Below are positions 42,305 through 53,012 of a stretch of DNA of 64,000 bases, one piece after another. The position numbers and the translations under genes are program-made. Under the pieces are notes generated by a model that was not told the origin of the DNA, ran no database searches, and saw only the letters and a list, made by a program, of their open reading frames with translations. How positions within the stretch are numbered: the first letter of the stretch is position 1; each line of letters starts with the position of its first letter. This DNA comes from Gracilaria domingensis. Taxonomy: Eukaryota > Rhodophyta > Florideophyceae > Gracilariales > Gracilariaceae. The stretch spans positions 124,001 through 188,000 of the forward strand of contig VCMS01000032.1 in NCBI GenBank assembly GCA_022539475.1, written 5' to 3'.

Positions 42305-43325
42305 GCGCGGCGGCGCGGCGGCGCGGCGGCGAGCGTGCCCTTCGCATATGCGTAGAAACGGCGCTTTAAAAAGATTCGATGCTGTAATGGGCGGAGCATC
42401 GCCCCGCAATCAAATCTCGGCGCAGCGATCGCGCGCGCTCACACTGTCACGCGCCGTCGCCGCCACGCGCGGTGCGTCGCGGCCCAGTGGCCCTGCGCGA
42501 GAGACGCTGCCGAATCTGCGCGCCACGCCCGCGGGAAAGCCACAGCTTGCGCACAAACACGCCGCCGTCCACCGCGATCGGCTCCGCGCGATTCCGTTGG
42601 CGTGCACATTCGTTGCAACTCATGCACTTGCGTGTCTGCCTCACTCGAGCGGCTACCCCCCAGCGCCAGCGCGCCCCTCCCCGCCGCTGTGCCTGCTCAA
42701 TCCCAGCGCGAGCCGCACGCAGTCACATGTTGTTCGTTACGCCATCGGTCACTCGAGATACGCCTTTCCGCCAAAACCTTCGCTGCATGGACGCAGCGCG
42801 CAGCACAGATTACGACATTGTGTGTGTACGAACACGGAAAAAAGGGGAAAGAGTCTCACGTGCTTCCCGCAACATCTTCTTAAACAGCTCTACAAGCGTA
42901 GTAGTCGATTCTAGAAAAGAACAGCCACCGCTGTTCCTACCGGCCACTGTCGTCTTAGCGTGTATGCTGCACCGAACCGCTTGAGCAGTTCTCCCGAACA
43001 GCTCAATCCAGCACATATATCAATGCAACAAACAATCTGCAGCACCCCCTCCTGAGAACGATCCTTGTTCGCAATCGCGCACAGCACGCTCACCATCACG
43101 CTCATCATGCAACGAACGCAAAGATTCAAAACTCGTTCCGCACCATTGAGCGCCGCGCCACGCGCCAATCGAATCTCACCCAGTCCCCAGTCTTACACCT
43201 CCGCTCAAACCACGCGAGCTCAACGACTGCCCACGGCGCGTAACACTCTTTTTTGCCACCTATGAGCTGCTGCTTGTGCTCCGCTCACTGTGCACCAAAA
43301 CTCGCCTACTCACACTCGCTACGTC

Positions 43326-43332
43326 TATAAAG
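43326..43332 (+). promoter_or_regulatory. TATA box of the phosphate-transporter gene
   Basis: TATAAAG on the plus strand, 184 bases before the ATG at 43516. Confidence 0.45.
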
Positions 43333-43515
43333 CTTCGCGAGGCGCAGTCTGTATCCGCTCACCCGAGCACCGCCCACACGCTTCTTTGCTCGTCTGTCTT
43401 CCTTGAGCGCGTTTGCTTCGAGTGTGTGTGTGGGTGTCTTGCCCCCTCCCGTCTCCTGCGCCGCATCTGCACTTGTGTCAAGCCCGGGTCACTCGTGCTC
43501 CTCTTTGTCGTCACC

Positions 43516-45480
43516 ATGTCTTCGCCTTCGCTCCAGTACAACTGGCTCAGTGTCATTCGAAGCGACTCGCCCGTTCAGCTCGCAGATGCCGTGCAGATAA
43601 ACTCCGTCGACAAGTATTATTGGATGGTCGTCGTCGGCGGCTTGTTTGCCTTTGCCATGGCATGGGGAATCGGAGCCAATGATGTCGCCAACGCGTTCGC
43701 TACCTCGGTCGGCGCCGGCTCGCTCAGCCTCAAGTGGGCCTGTGTCATCGCCGCTGTCATGGAGTTCACAGGCGCTGTCCTGCTCGGTGGAAACGTGTCT
43801 GATACTGTCCGAAAGAAGATTATCGACCCGGATGTCTTTGATCCCAACACGGAGAACGGTGCTCTCAATGGCCCAGAAATGCTTATGACTGGCTTTTTGG
43901 TCGCGCTTATGGCCGCCACTACCTGGCTCGTCATTGCCACCTACCTCAGTCTTCCAGTGTCTACCACGCACTCTATCATTGGCGCTCTAGTCGGTGTGGG
44001 TATCGCCTACCGTGGTGCCTCCACCGTTAACTGGTGGGAGGGCGATTCGTTCAAGAGCAAGCTCAAGGGCGTGGTTGGTGTCATACTGTCATGGATTATA
44101 TCGCCATTATTTTCAGCAATTTTTGCTGTCATCTTCTTCCTCGTCGTTCGAACGCTTGTGCTCAATCGAAAGGATTCGTTCCGCAAGGGACTGATCTTCA
44201 TGCCCTTGTTCTATGGCTTCACTGTTGCGCTTGCTGTCTTCTTCATCATCTACAAGGGTGATTCCCGTTTCGACATTGCCGAGGACTTGGGAGTTGGCCC
44301 ATGCGTTGGTATTGCCCTTGGCAGTGGTGCTGCCGTGGCCATCATATCGGCATTTACCATTGTCCCACTTGCCAAGCGTCACATTCACCGCTGGGAAATT
44401 CGTCAGCAAGAGGCTGCTGAGAATCCAGAAGCTGCCGAGAAGGCCAAGGAGAAGACCCAAAAAATTGATGCTGCACTCAGAAAGGTTGGTGTCAACGTCA
44501 ATATCGAGGAGGAACTTAGTGAGGACGTAGTCCGCATTCACGAGAACGTCCAGAAGTTTGATCCTAAGACTGAGCAACTGTTCACATGGATTCAGATCTT
44601 TACCGCTGCCTTTGATTCTTTCGCTCATGGTGCCAATGACGTAGCAAACGCTATTGCTCCGTTTGCGTCCATCTTTCAGCTTCAGCGCAACCATGGAATA
44701 ATCAGCAAGCTCAATATCGATGAGTTTGAGAGTAGTGATTCTTACACCACCGGTGAGCTAGCTAACGAAACGTTTGAGGATGGAGACAATGTGCCAAATC
44801 AAGAGACTTTCTGTGGTAACTTTGAGGACGAGGATTATTTCAGATGTGGACCTCCTGCCTTTCCGTTCTTGGAACCCCAGGCAAACACTTCTGCTGAGCG
44901 GGCTTTCGATGCTTACGATGAGACCGGAACTCAGATCGAGAGTGACAGACTATGCCACACTGCATGTAACAGAGGTTCAGCAGCGGCCTTTGATACTTTC
45001 AAGCAGAACGTGCCCATTTGGATTCTGGCGATGGGTGGTGCTGGAATTGTACTCGGTCTCGCAATGTGGGGTTACCGTATCATTCTTGCCATTGGTGTTA
45101 AATTGACCAAGCTCACTCCCTCTCGTGGATTTGCCATCGAGATCGGTGCTGCTATCACAGTGCTCATCGCCTCACAGATTGGAATTCCCGTGTCTACAAC
45201 TCACTGTCAGGTTGGAGCCACTATGGGTGTCGGTCTTGTCGAATTCAAGAAGAGCACCGTCAACTGGAAGCAATTCCTCTTCATTTGCATTGGTTGGGTG
45301 TTCACTGTTGTGTTCACGGGCCTCGTTTCAGCAGTCATATTCCTCATCATAACTCGAAGCCCGATGAACTTCGCGGCTACGGCTACGGAGCTCGATTACT
45401 GCCCTGGACAGCGTTTGTTCCTGTTTGATTCGAATACTAGATCATTCCGCGGTATTTCGTGTTCTGGTGTCGACTTTTAA
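43516..45480 (+). CDS. PHO89/SLC20-like: PiT-family sodium/phosphate symporter
   Basis: PiT proteins (fungal Pho89, animal SLC20) import phosphate with Na+ or H+. The first ATG (43516, context CACCATGT) gives 654 residues. The two inverted family repeats are clear: GANDVANAFAT near residue 54, and AHGANDVANAIAPFAS near 372. LPVSTTHSIIGALVGVG and IPVSTTHCQVGATMGVG are the paired second motifs. About ten membrane segments are visible. A hydrophilic loop (about 290-365), with an Ala/Glu/Lys helix, sits between the halves as in other family members. Unusually, about 110 residues rich in Asp, Glu and Cys are inserted after the second GANDVANA motif (about residues 389-498). The gene is a single intact exon. 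Confidence 0.95.
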   Translation: MSSPSLQYNWLSVIRSDSPVQLADAVQINSVDKYYWMVVVGGLFAFAMAWGIGANDVANAFATSVGAGSLSLKWACVIAAVMEFTGAVLLGGNVSDTVRKKIIDPDVFDPNTENGALNGPEMLMTGFLVALMAATTWLVIATYLSLPVSTTHSIIGALVGVGIAYRGASTVNWWEGDSFKSKLKGVVGVILSWIISPLFSAIFAVIFFLVVRTLVLNRKDSFRKGLIFMPLFYGFTVALAVFFIIYKGDSRFDIAEDLGVGPCVGIALGSGAAVAIISAFTIVPLAKRHIHRWEIRQQEAAENPEAAEKAKEKTQKIDAALRKVGVNVNIEEELSEDVVRIHENVQKFDPKTEQLFTWIQIFTAAFDSFAHGANDVANAIAPFASIFQLQRNHGIISKLNIDEFESSDSYTTGELANETFEDGDNVPNQETFCGNFEDEDYFRCGPPAFPFLEPQANTSAERAFDAYDETGTQIESDRLCHTACNRGSAAAFDTFKQNVPIWILAMGGAGIVLGLAMWGYRIILAIGVKLTKLTPSRGFAIEIGAAITVLIASQIGIPVSTTHCQVGATMGVGLVEFKKSTVNWKQFLFICIGWVFTVVFTGLVSAVIFLIITRSPMNFAATATELDYCPGQRLFLFDSNTRSFRGISCSGVDF

Positions 45481-45893
45481 GTGCACTGTCTGTTAATATC
45501 TAGATGTTTATGTCGCTCAAGTGTGTATCTATGCTCAAGATGAGTGTCTTCGATAAATTGTAAGCAGGGTTTTCGGAATATCTTGATTGAGCTTCAAAAG
45601 AACAAGCATCCCTTGCACCGCATGTTTCTGTTTCAAAGTTCACGATGAGAGAGAAAGCCCTCGACTCTTTAAGGGCTTTTCACATGAGAAACATCCCAAT
45701 GGCACTGTGCTTTGACCATGGATCACTCCATTCCAGGTACAGTACAGAGTGCTGAGCCTCATCTTGCTAATCTGTCCATCTTGCGGCTGCTATACAATCA
45801 GATATTGCTTGGTGACCAGAAATACACATGAACTTTCAGTGAAGAGCAAGAAGCCTTCAGATGGCCTTTGAAGCACTGTCACCTTGGTACACG

Positions 45894-45920
45894 AACGAAC
45901 GAACATCATGTTCGTTCGTT
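45894..45920. repeat. Perfect inverted repeat, 13-bp arms, one-base spacer
   Basis: AACGAACGAACAT and ATGTTCGTTCGTT flank a single C at 45907. The arms are built from GAAC/GTTC-type tetramers. Confidence 0.85.
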
Positions 45921-48078
45921 GATGATCATGACGATGAACTTCGCCGTTACCTTCGTATTTAGAACGAACTCGTCATTGTTGCCTTGCATCACAGCTTAAA
46001 ACCCTAATTTTCTTGATGCAGTCTTGATGCGGTGTTGATGCCATCTTTCATTAGGTCTAAGCAAAGCATCCAAATTCTCGCAAAACATGGTTATCCGTGT
46101 CAATGCTCAACAAAGAAACGCCTCATTCATTTATGTTCCATACCATTCGTAGCATCCACAGCGGGGCATTATCGGCTTTCGCTTCAGTTCCCGACAATCG
46201 CGTACAGCACCTACTAGCAGGGCTAGAGAGGGCGAGGGCTACCTCTTGCGATCACAGAGTTCCTGCAGTGTTTCTGGACGTGGCCTCGAACTGAGTTCTT
46301 CACTGAAGACCTCAGCTCCATGGCCTCAAGAGAAATTAGCGGACGCCTACTAGCCCCAGCGATCAGTCTGCTCGCTGATAGCCCTTGCGGACCTGAACGG
46401 TATGCATAGAACAAGCTCCCCCGTCTACATGCACGCATGCAGTATTTCACTAAACTGCCGCGACAAGAAGACCTCAGCGCTGTTTTCCGACTTCTAGCCT
46501 CGAAGGAAGAGCTCTAACGTTTACGGAATGGATTTCCAGTGTTTTGCTTGGAGGAAATGTATTGGTGTCGACTGCGCGCGGAATCAGCTGATTCGGTTAG
46601 CGGTCGACATTCACTCTAAGTGTCTGATTAAAGTCCGTGCTTTTCAAGTATCACGATCACGGTAGAGGTTGATCGATGGGGAAGAGATAGCTCCATCGTG
46701 CTCGTGTAGAGCTTCAGTATTGGCGCCGAAACGACGCTCGCAGGGTGTATGCTTCGATACGCAAGAATCATTCTGATTGTCTTGATAGAACGATACAAGG
46801 GTAGTAGAGTGCATAAGAGCTTCATGTAACAAAGGTAGCCCTCCTACTCCGCTCGTAACTGAGCGCGTGGGAGAAAACTCTTGTTAGATTTTTACTGATC
46901 TTACCCGTTGCAAACCTAGTAGTGCTTCGAGCGTTTGGAAACCCAGTAGTGAAGCAAACGCACTTCGCCACTAACCTAGTTGGAGTTCGTCGCGTACAAA
47001 CAACAATGAGACTCTACGCTGTCTACAGCGTTGATTTTCATAAGTGAGACATACCTTCATAGCTTGCAGAGGTTCTTTATACTCCGAATCGCCAGCTATC
47101 CCTCAGAAACTACCGATTGAAGACACCTGCCCATATCTGTAATATGCAGATAGCCTGAGAACTTTGAGAACAATGTGACCTTTGCGTTTTGAATGTACTT
47201 CGCTCAACGCCACGCAAACATAATCTAGTGTGAGTTGAAGAAAAGCTGGTCAGATATTTGTCATACCTTCGATCTGTATCTGGCTTCCATCAGGTTCAAA
47301 GTGTTCCACAGCAGTTTCAGGGTTCAAATTTCTGATTTTTGAACAACATCCTTTGGAAGAAGAGCTCAGTCGTGAGCTCATAGTGACCGCCATGAGTGAA
47401 TAAAACTTACAGGTTGTTTCCTTTCAGATTTGACGTAGCCACACATGATCGAGCGCTGCGATACTTCTACCCTCGTGACGTTGAACTGGTTTGTCCAAGA
47501 GCACGTACAGCTCTTGTTTTGGAGTGCTGTCTTTCGTGACATAGAGCGCTCGAGTTTCTCCACCCTTCGATCAGAGTTGGAACGGAGGACACAAGTTCAA
47601 TGAACTATACGCTTAGATCAGGATATATGTGAGATCTTTGTTCTTTGTGGATCGGGGCTCCGGAGTGTTGGACAGGCACGTAAGGTGGAGAGTGGGGTAA
47701 GAGTAATTCAATTGGAAGCATCCATGTATTCAGCGGGTTGGGCCACATATCGGACAGTTCGAAGGAGACATCAACCCGAATCGTTCTGCGCGCAAATTTG
47801 TTTGGAGAGACGGAGCTGTGGAGTCATGAGCTCTCAACGATTGTGGCCAAAATTCATGTTTCGGGTTCGAGCTCACGCACGGAGATGTTGCCCATGTCGG
47901 CATTCAACTGGAAATAGACCTGAGGGAAGTGAATGTTTATGAGACGCGAGCGAGACGGTCTAACTCTTCGCAAGCGCTCTCTTGCAAAAGTGCCATCAGT
48001 GCCGTCGGTGAGATGGTATGAACTCCATAGTATGGAGAGGTTACCCGATGACGCAGGCTATGACTCTGGCCCGCACCT

Positions 48079-48121
48079 GATTCGATTGATCCGTCGACGG
48101 CGTCGACGGATCAATCGAATC
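48079..48121. repeat. Perfect inverted repeat, 21-bp arms, one-base spacer
   Basis: The left arm is 48079-48099 and the right arm 48101-48121, around a single G at 48100. The innermost bases are CCGTCGACG / CGTCGACGG. Flanking bases do not pair, so the boundaries are sharp. It lies in the gene desert. Confidence 0.95.
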
Positions 48122-49776
48122 GACTCGACGCATTTTCAAAAAAGTCAAAAAAGAAACAACTAGTTTCTTGCTTCTTTTGATTTTCCGTTGATGTTCTCAA
48201 CATTTTTCGCCTTACCATAGAGTTTCAAACTTCGAACTTCCGAGAATCCATCGAATTCGATTGTCGCTCCCTCCTCTACTTCGCTCTTGCTACCGTTACC
48301 TTCGGTACCTTTGACGGTATCCTTACCTTTCTAGTTCAAATATCGACGGTTATACCACGAAGAATTATTCGAAGTAATACGTTTCTGTAGAAAAAGCACT
48401 CTCTCACGATCTGGGCCAGAATTATGAATGTGTCGAAGAAAGCCAAACATTTTCCGTTGAACAAAGAGCCAAGCCCATGTGCATTTAGGTAAGGAATATT
48501 ATCTGTTATTCACGCGACATTGAAGCAGGCACCGACGGTACGTGCATAGTGCTCAGCAACCAATAGGCCATTGTCTTTCTTTTGGAATGAATTGTGGCTC
48601 AAATCATTTGCACAACCTTTCTTGAAGCAGATTGAGATAAATTATCGTGAACAGGTTCTTACATAAAGCATTAGGTAGCTAGAGCGAGCCACGAGCCACG
48701 ACTATATTTTGCTCCAGAAACTGTATCTCATACAGACATGCAGCTTAGACAGCGCACGATTCGAAGAATCAGAGCAGAGAGTCAATGGTAGAAGTTTTGC
48801 AGTAAAAAATTTTTTCTCGAAGCTGGTTATTGTGCAGTTTGTAGTCTAGTGTGCAAAAGGTCATAACTGCAAGAATCAACACGAAAGGCTTCAAGATACA
48901 GTAGGGATAATTTGCAGATCTCTATAGCATTCTTCATCATTTTGGTATGCACATCTCTATTACTCCCACTTTGGAGTAGCATATCCTTGTCAAGCTTTGA
49001 AAGGAAGCATTATTTCTCAAAACCCCAGCCTCTCTACAGGAGCGGTAAATGGTGACATATGTTTTGAACCATGTTCTCTTACTTGAAGTGTCTACCAAGG
49101 GTAAATAGTGCAGGACCTTTAATAAGAGAGGAGATAAAACTCAAAATTCTGCCTTTTCGCGTAAACATATCCTTGTGAAATGTCATAAAAGTACACATAA
49201 GTTGGTTGAATTGTAGAACTGATGCTCTCGTAAGATGAAGTAGCTGTAGAAAGACTAGACGATTTTCAATTCGGAAAAGAATTGAAAGATTTGAAAAGAA
49301 TGGCAACGGTAGCGTGGCAGAGTTCCATGTTTGATACCAAAGACATTATGCGAGCTTTGCTGAAGGCTGAAGCGCTCAGTCAAAGAACACCCGCATTGTA
49401 AAGTCGAGGAGGAAAGCATTTCAACGGTTTGGTTCCGGGAAACGGGTTTCTAGTTTGGTATTGTACATGTTTGGGTTTCAGCCTTCAAAGGTAGGCTTGG
49501 GAACGGAATTGAAGTACCGTCGGGAACGCTACCCCTGTAACATAATTGTGGAATGACTCGTAATGAGTTAAAAATAGACGCATATGCGCTGAAAGGGTGA
49601 AAGGTAATCGATTTGAATGGAAGATGGAGTATCATTTTATTGGGTCCCTATTGGGACCGTACGAAGGTTACAAAGGATACTAAATTTGCAAGATTACGTT
49701 GGTGTGAACCTTGGGTTTCGTTTGGCAAGTCTTCAAATATGAATGAATTGCCCTTTTCTGACAGGCAACGTGTAAT

Positions 49777-49849
49777 GGGTCTGTAGCTCAATTGGTAGAG
49801 TGCTCCCTTAGCATGGGAGAGGTACCGGGATCGAAGCCCGGCAGATCCA
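49777..49849 (+). tRNA. tRNA-Ala (AGC anticodon)
   Basis: 73 bases fold into a full cloverleaf. The acceptor stem GGGTCTG/CAGATCC has the G3-U70 pair that marks alanine tRNAs. The anticodon stem CTCCC/GGGAG holds loop TTAGCAT with AGC at 49810-49812, read as IGC after editing. The T arm is CCGGG/CCCGG. There is no intron and no encoded CCA. The internal A box (TAGCTCAATTGG) and a B-box-like GGATCGAAGCC are present. Confidence 0.96.
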
Positions 49850-49858
49850 TCGCAATCC

Positions 49859-49865
49859 TTTTTTT
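49859..49865 (+). terminator. Pol III terminator of tRNA-Ala
   Basis: Seven T begin ten bases after the tRNA 3' end, the expected RNA polymerase III stop. Confidence 0.85.
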
Positions 49866-49968
49866 CTATGAAACTCCCAGACGCACCAAAACAGTATTAC
49901 AGTGGGCTGAAACAATCGCACGTAACCATCCATTTTCGTCTTTTCGAGTTCACTCCCCTCTCTTTAAG

Positions 49969-50070
49969 ATGCAGCATCGTGCGACTTACCTTCGTATCCT
50001 CACCACCGAAGCCCACATTCCATTCCTGCGTTTAAAACTAAGTGCGTTACACCTCTTAAGCGAATCATGA
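49969..50070 (+). promoter_or_regulatory. Upstream open frame overlapping the adenosyltransferase start
   Basis: An ATG at 49969 opens 33 codons that end with TGA at 50068-50070, overlapping the ATG at 50067 (ATGA). The peptide ([16 protein letters not shown]...) is basic and presequence-like. It could be a regulatory upstream frame, or the real presequence displaced by an unseen splice or sequence error. Confidence 0.35.
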
Positions 50071-50804
50071 AAATATACACTGGTTCTGGCGACGAAGGTG
50101 AAACCAGCTTGTTTAATGGATCACGAGTGCCAAAAGACCACATTTTGGTGCACGCTTAGTACGTTTCCTTATCAATTCCGTTGCTGTTCTTCTCTATCAT
50201 TTCGTAAAATAAGTCAATTAACAGTCGTTCTTTCAGTGGGATTGTCGATGAGTGTAACTCCGCAATCGGACTAGCCGCGTCTCACCTACAAACATTTGTA
50301 CCGTCCGAAGATCATGAAGATTTGTGTCATCCATTGGAACGCAAAGTTTTGATCGCGAGACTACAACTGGTGCAAAACTTTCTTTTCGACCTGGGCGCTT
50401 ATCTTGCCACACCTCGTAAGAAATCGCCTACATTCAAAGTGGACCGTACCGAATTTCCGGAGCGTGCTGCGGGCGACTTAGAGAGTTGGATCGATGATAT
50501 GGATACAAAACTACCTAAGTTGTCTACTTTCTTGCTACCCGGTGGACATCCTGCTTCTGCTGCTTTGCATCTCGGTAGAACCATTGCAAGACGCGCAGAA
50601 CGCATGCTTACCCCTTTGTACACTGGACAACAAAGAGAGATTGAGCCGACTGCATACCGATTTCTCAATCGCTTGTCAGATTTTTTGTTCGTGGCTTCGA
50701 GGATGGCAAATAAGATTGTGTCCGTTCAGGATGTGAAGTGGAGAGAGAACCGATCGGCTCTCAATGATGTTGCCAATATGAATGCACCGCTCATACCAGA
50801 ATGA
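50067..50804 (+). CDS. MMAB: Cob(I)alamin adenosyltransferase (PduO/MMAB type)
   Basis: The enzyme makes adenosylcobalamin from cob(I)alamin and ATP, the cofactor of methylmalonyl-CoA mutase. Exons 50067-50158 and 50237-50804 join across a 78-nt intron (GTACGT donor, TTTCAG acceptor), completing a Tyr codon in [16 protein letters not shown]. The product is 219 residues. Family motifs: [17 protein letters not shown] near the N-terminus (ATP site), [18 protein letters not shown] with the RTIARRAER helix (cobalamin and ATP binding), and [15 protein letters not shown] near the C-terminus. From this ATG there is no organelle presequence, although the family is usually mitochondrial; see the overlapping upstream frame. 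A tRNA-Ala gene lies 217 bases upstream. Confidence 0.92.
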
Positions 50805-51269
50805 GAGTTTACGTGTGGTTCATGAGCAAATAACTTGAGAACAGGGGCGAGAATGAAGTAGCCAGTCATAACGAATCTCACGAATAATGTAATAATCTGC
50901 AAATCCTCGAATAGCGAGAGAGACAAACAATCGTAGTTAACGAATCGAAAGCAAAATTTGGAAAGTGTTTACCCGCACTTCTACATGACAGCATTCATAT
51001 GTAAGGTGAGGCCACAACAAAGAAAGCCAGATCATCATTGGCGGATAAATGGAAAGTTCATTATTGCACATATGTACAGTATATGTTTGTGTGCGTGTTA
51101 GCGTAAAACATCAAGAGAGAGAACAGGAATGTACCAAGTTTTGCTGTTTGGTTCGTTTCAGGACACACTTGGGCGTGGTTATCAGGGTGCAGATATGGAG
51201 CGAACATGATGCGCAAGGTAAAACTTATACACCCACAAAACGAACAATTGCAAAGTAGATACAGCACAT
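50805..51269. other. Intergenic between convergent gene ends
   Basis: 465 bases, AT-rich, with short frames only. Nothing else is seen. Confidence 0.5.
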
Positions 51270-51731
51270 CTATTGAGCAAAAATGACCGCATCATCTACC
51301 TCGTTGATACAATACTCCAATAGAATTCGGACCACTTTTTCTTCGCCGCCGCCAATACCATGCTTCGCAATCATGGAGGTAATGAACTGTGTCTGGGGCT
51401 TCGATAGCAAAGCGTCAAAGGCAATTTTCTCCTTCTTTCCACAGGCGTTGCATCTGACAGTTTTGAAGATCAATTCGTCCGAAGTTTCGTTTGAAGTGGC
51501 GTCCATACAATGTTGAACGATGGTCTGAAAGGCCTTCTGCACATCATCTTGCGTGTATTTCTGCGCAGCTTGCTGTAGATACTCTTCATGATACTTTTCA
51601 ATGCGAACCGGCAACGTGACCAATGTCGAAGACTTTGTCTGAGAGCGATACAAATAGTAGGCCGTCCCGAACCCAACGCCAGCCGCCGTAATCCCGGCGA
51701 CAGCGTAGGCGACTCGCTTATCGAACGGCAT
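51270..51731 (-). CDS. Orphan small membrane-anchored protein with a CxxC motif
   Basis: From the first ATG of the frame (51731) 153 residues are encoded. Residues 9-31 (VAYAVAGITAAGVGFGTAYYLY) form one membrane span with Gly/Ala packing faces, followed by basic residues, as in signal-anchored organelle membrane proteins. The soluble part has a Lys/Glu/Gln helix (EKYHEEYLQQAAQ) and a VRCNACGKKEK segment with a lone CxxC. The final section is helical and acidic, EKVVRILLEYCINEVDDA. No family was recognised. Codons upstream remain open without ATG into a GC-rich stretch, which is probably the promoter. Confidence 0.6.
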   Translation of the reverse strand: MPFDKRVAYAVAGITAAGVGFGTAYYLYRSQTKSSTLVTLPVRIEKYHEEYLQQAAQKYTQDDVQKAFQTIVQHCMDATSNETSDELIFKTVRCNACGKKEKIAFDALLSKPQTQFITSMIAKHGIGGGEEKVVRILLEYCINEVDDAVIFAQ

Positions 51732-52467
51732 CGATTCGGCGGCAGGGAAAGCCTGCGGAAATCCCTCAAAGCGCAATGACGCGTATCGATCGGCGATGAC
51801 ACAGAACAGAACAGAACAGATCAGGCCCGATGATCGTGCTCCATTCCATTTGATGATGCAGGAGATCAACCGGCGCCAACGGTTCGGAGCCGCGTGTATG
51901 ACGTGGCGATACCAAACACCAGGTGGTAGCCGCTATTTCTCCGGTAGCCCGGAGCGGGGCAAGGGGCGGCGGTGGGCGGTGCGACGCAGATACGCGATGG
52001 CGCTTACGGAAGTGTAAATCGGGCGGAATGGGCGAGCGGAGTGTCATTTTGGGCGGCGCGTGATCAGCGCGCGCGGCGGACACGTTGGGCGAATTGGCGT
52101 TCAACACGTTAGCCGCTCTACTTGGACCGTTGTGTGGCATCACATGGACCCATTGTCCACGCGCGTTCCTGTTCATCTCGCGCAACGTCGCGATTTATCC
52201 TTCCTGTTTGACTGTTCCTTTCCTGCGTTGACGACATTGTGAAACACTCGTTCATTCTTCCTCAACATGTAATTGCTATCTCTTTTGGGACTGAGCCTCC
52301 ATGAGGCTGAGGCTGCCTCACGCTGCTTTGTAGAATGCCTTAAAAGCGCTGCGGCGAACGTCGTTCTGCCGCGTTTGGCCGCCTCCCCAGCGAAACAGCT
52401 CCCTTCTGGCGTGCAGCGCATACTCAGCTTATTCTTCCATCACAACGTCTTTTACCGCTGCTCTACT
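51732..52467. other. Intergenic, GC-rich divergent promoter
   Basis: About 740 bases between two divergent small genes, GC-rich at 51930-52120. The 139-codon minus frame at 51766-52185 has low-complexity Arg/Pro composition and is not called. Confidence 0.5.
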
Positions 52468-52674
52468 ATGTGTTTCATGCTTACCATCCCCGACCCAAAG
52501 ACCGGAGGAACCTATCAGATGGTGTGGGAAGACTGTGGAAGCGAAGACTGCCGAACATCCAGGAAGTCCAAATACAAGAAGGCTCCCAATGGCCATGCAA
52601 AACCGAGCACTCCGGCCAAGACTTCAACCTCCTCTCAACCCGCTTCATCCACCACTTCTTCCAATCGCAAGTAG
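52468..52674 (+). CDS. Doubtful small protein, 68 residues
   Basis: The first ATG of a longer open frame gives MCFMLTIPDPKTGGTYQMVW and continues with a Cys pair (DCGSEDC), a basic SRKSKYKK stretch and a Ser/Thr/Pro-rich tail. The start region is compact and could be a small zinc-binding or ribosome-associated protein, but no family is recognised. Upstream codons are open without ATG, so an upstream exon is possible. Confidence 0.35.
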   Translation: MCFMLTIPDPKTGGTYQMVWEDCGSEDCRTSRKSKYKKAPNGHAKPSTPAKTSTSSQPASSTTSSNRK

Positions 52675-53012
52675 GGCCCTGTCGCCGACTGCCGTTTCGT
52701 TATAGCCTAATCTAAAGTTCAGGTCGCGCGTCTGAATACTACAGAACCGAGTGCACTATCAAAGGTTGCTCAAGCTCTGTTCGCCACAGAAACAAAAAGG
52801 AAGTCTTCGTAATTTCTTCTGTGGTTATCATCCTCTTGTATCATGGTCTAGAGCATTCGGCCTCATTGAAGGGTTTCAGCGCTTGCTTCTGTGCACAAAA
52901 CGACGATCAATTGTAAAATGCATTGCCACTTGCCACCGCTATCTTTAGCTTCGTTACGCTGTACAGAGTTATATGCCTCTTTATAAATGAGTCACGTCTA
53001 AACTATTCACAT
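52675..53012. other. Intergenic
   Basis: 338 bases between a small plus-strand frame and the separase 3' end. No feature seen. Confidence 0.5.

Larger units (their letters stand above)
40700..42620. other. GC-rich island over the trehalase start and the lumen-protein gene
   Basis: The DNA is dominated by GCGCGC, CGGCGG and CCGCC tracts. It covers the first 85 codons of trehalase, the whole thylakoid-lumen gene and about 800 bases upstream. Many long overlapping frames here on both strands are a consequence of composition and are not genes. Confidence 0.8.
41816..43515. other. Intergenic, divergent promoters of lumen-protein and phosphate-transporter genes
   Basis: About 1.7 kb. The first 800 bases belong to the GC island, with CGG repeats near 42305-42335. 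It includes three CACGTG boxes (42221-42304). The last 500 bases are C-rich leader sequence of the transporter, with a TATA-like element at 43326. No gene is called. Confidence 0.55.
45481..49776. other. 4.3-kb gene desert with inverted repeats
   Basis: No frame here has a domain, good start context or coherent composition. Structural elements seen: a hairpin AAAGCCCT/AGGGCTTT at 45654-45679; palindromes at 45894-45920 and 48079-48121; an even palindrome GAATCAGCTGATTC at 46581-46594; and a TTTCAATTC/GAATTGAAA hairpin with 6-base loop at 49264-49287. GAAGACCTCAGC occurs twice near 46304 and 46469. Spacer between gene clusters is the simplest reading; an unrecognised RNA gene cannot be excluded. 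Confidence 0.55.

Noticed and set aside
41500-42650. Many long overlapping frames on both strands in the GC island
   Set aside because: Stop codons are rare in such GC-rich DNA; only the frame that splices in phase into the lumen protein has coherent features.
47933-48163. 76-codon frame with an Arg-rich centre
   Set aside because: The Arg run is the translation of the 43-base palindrome, not a protein signal.
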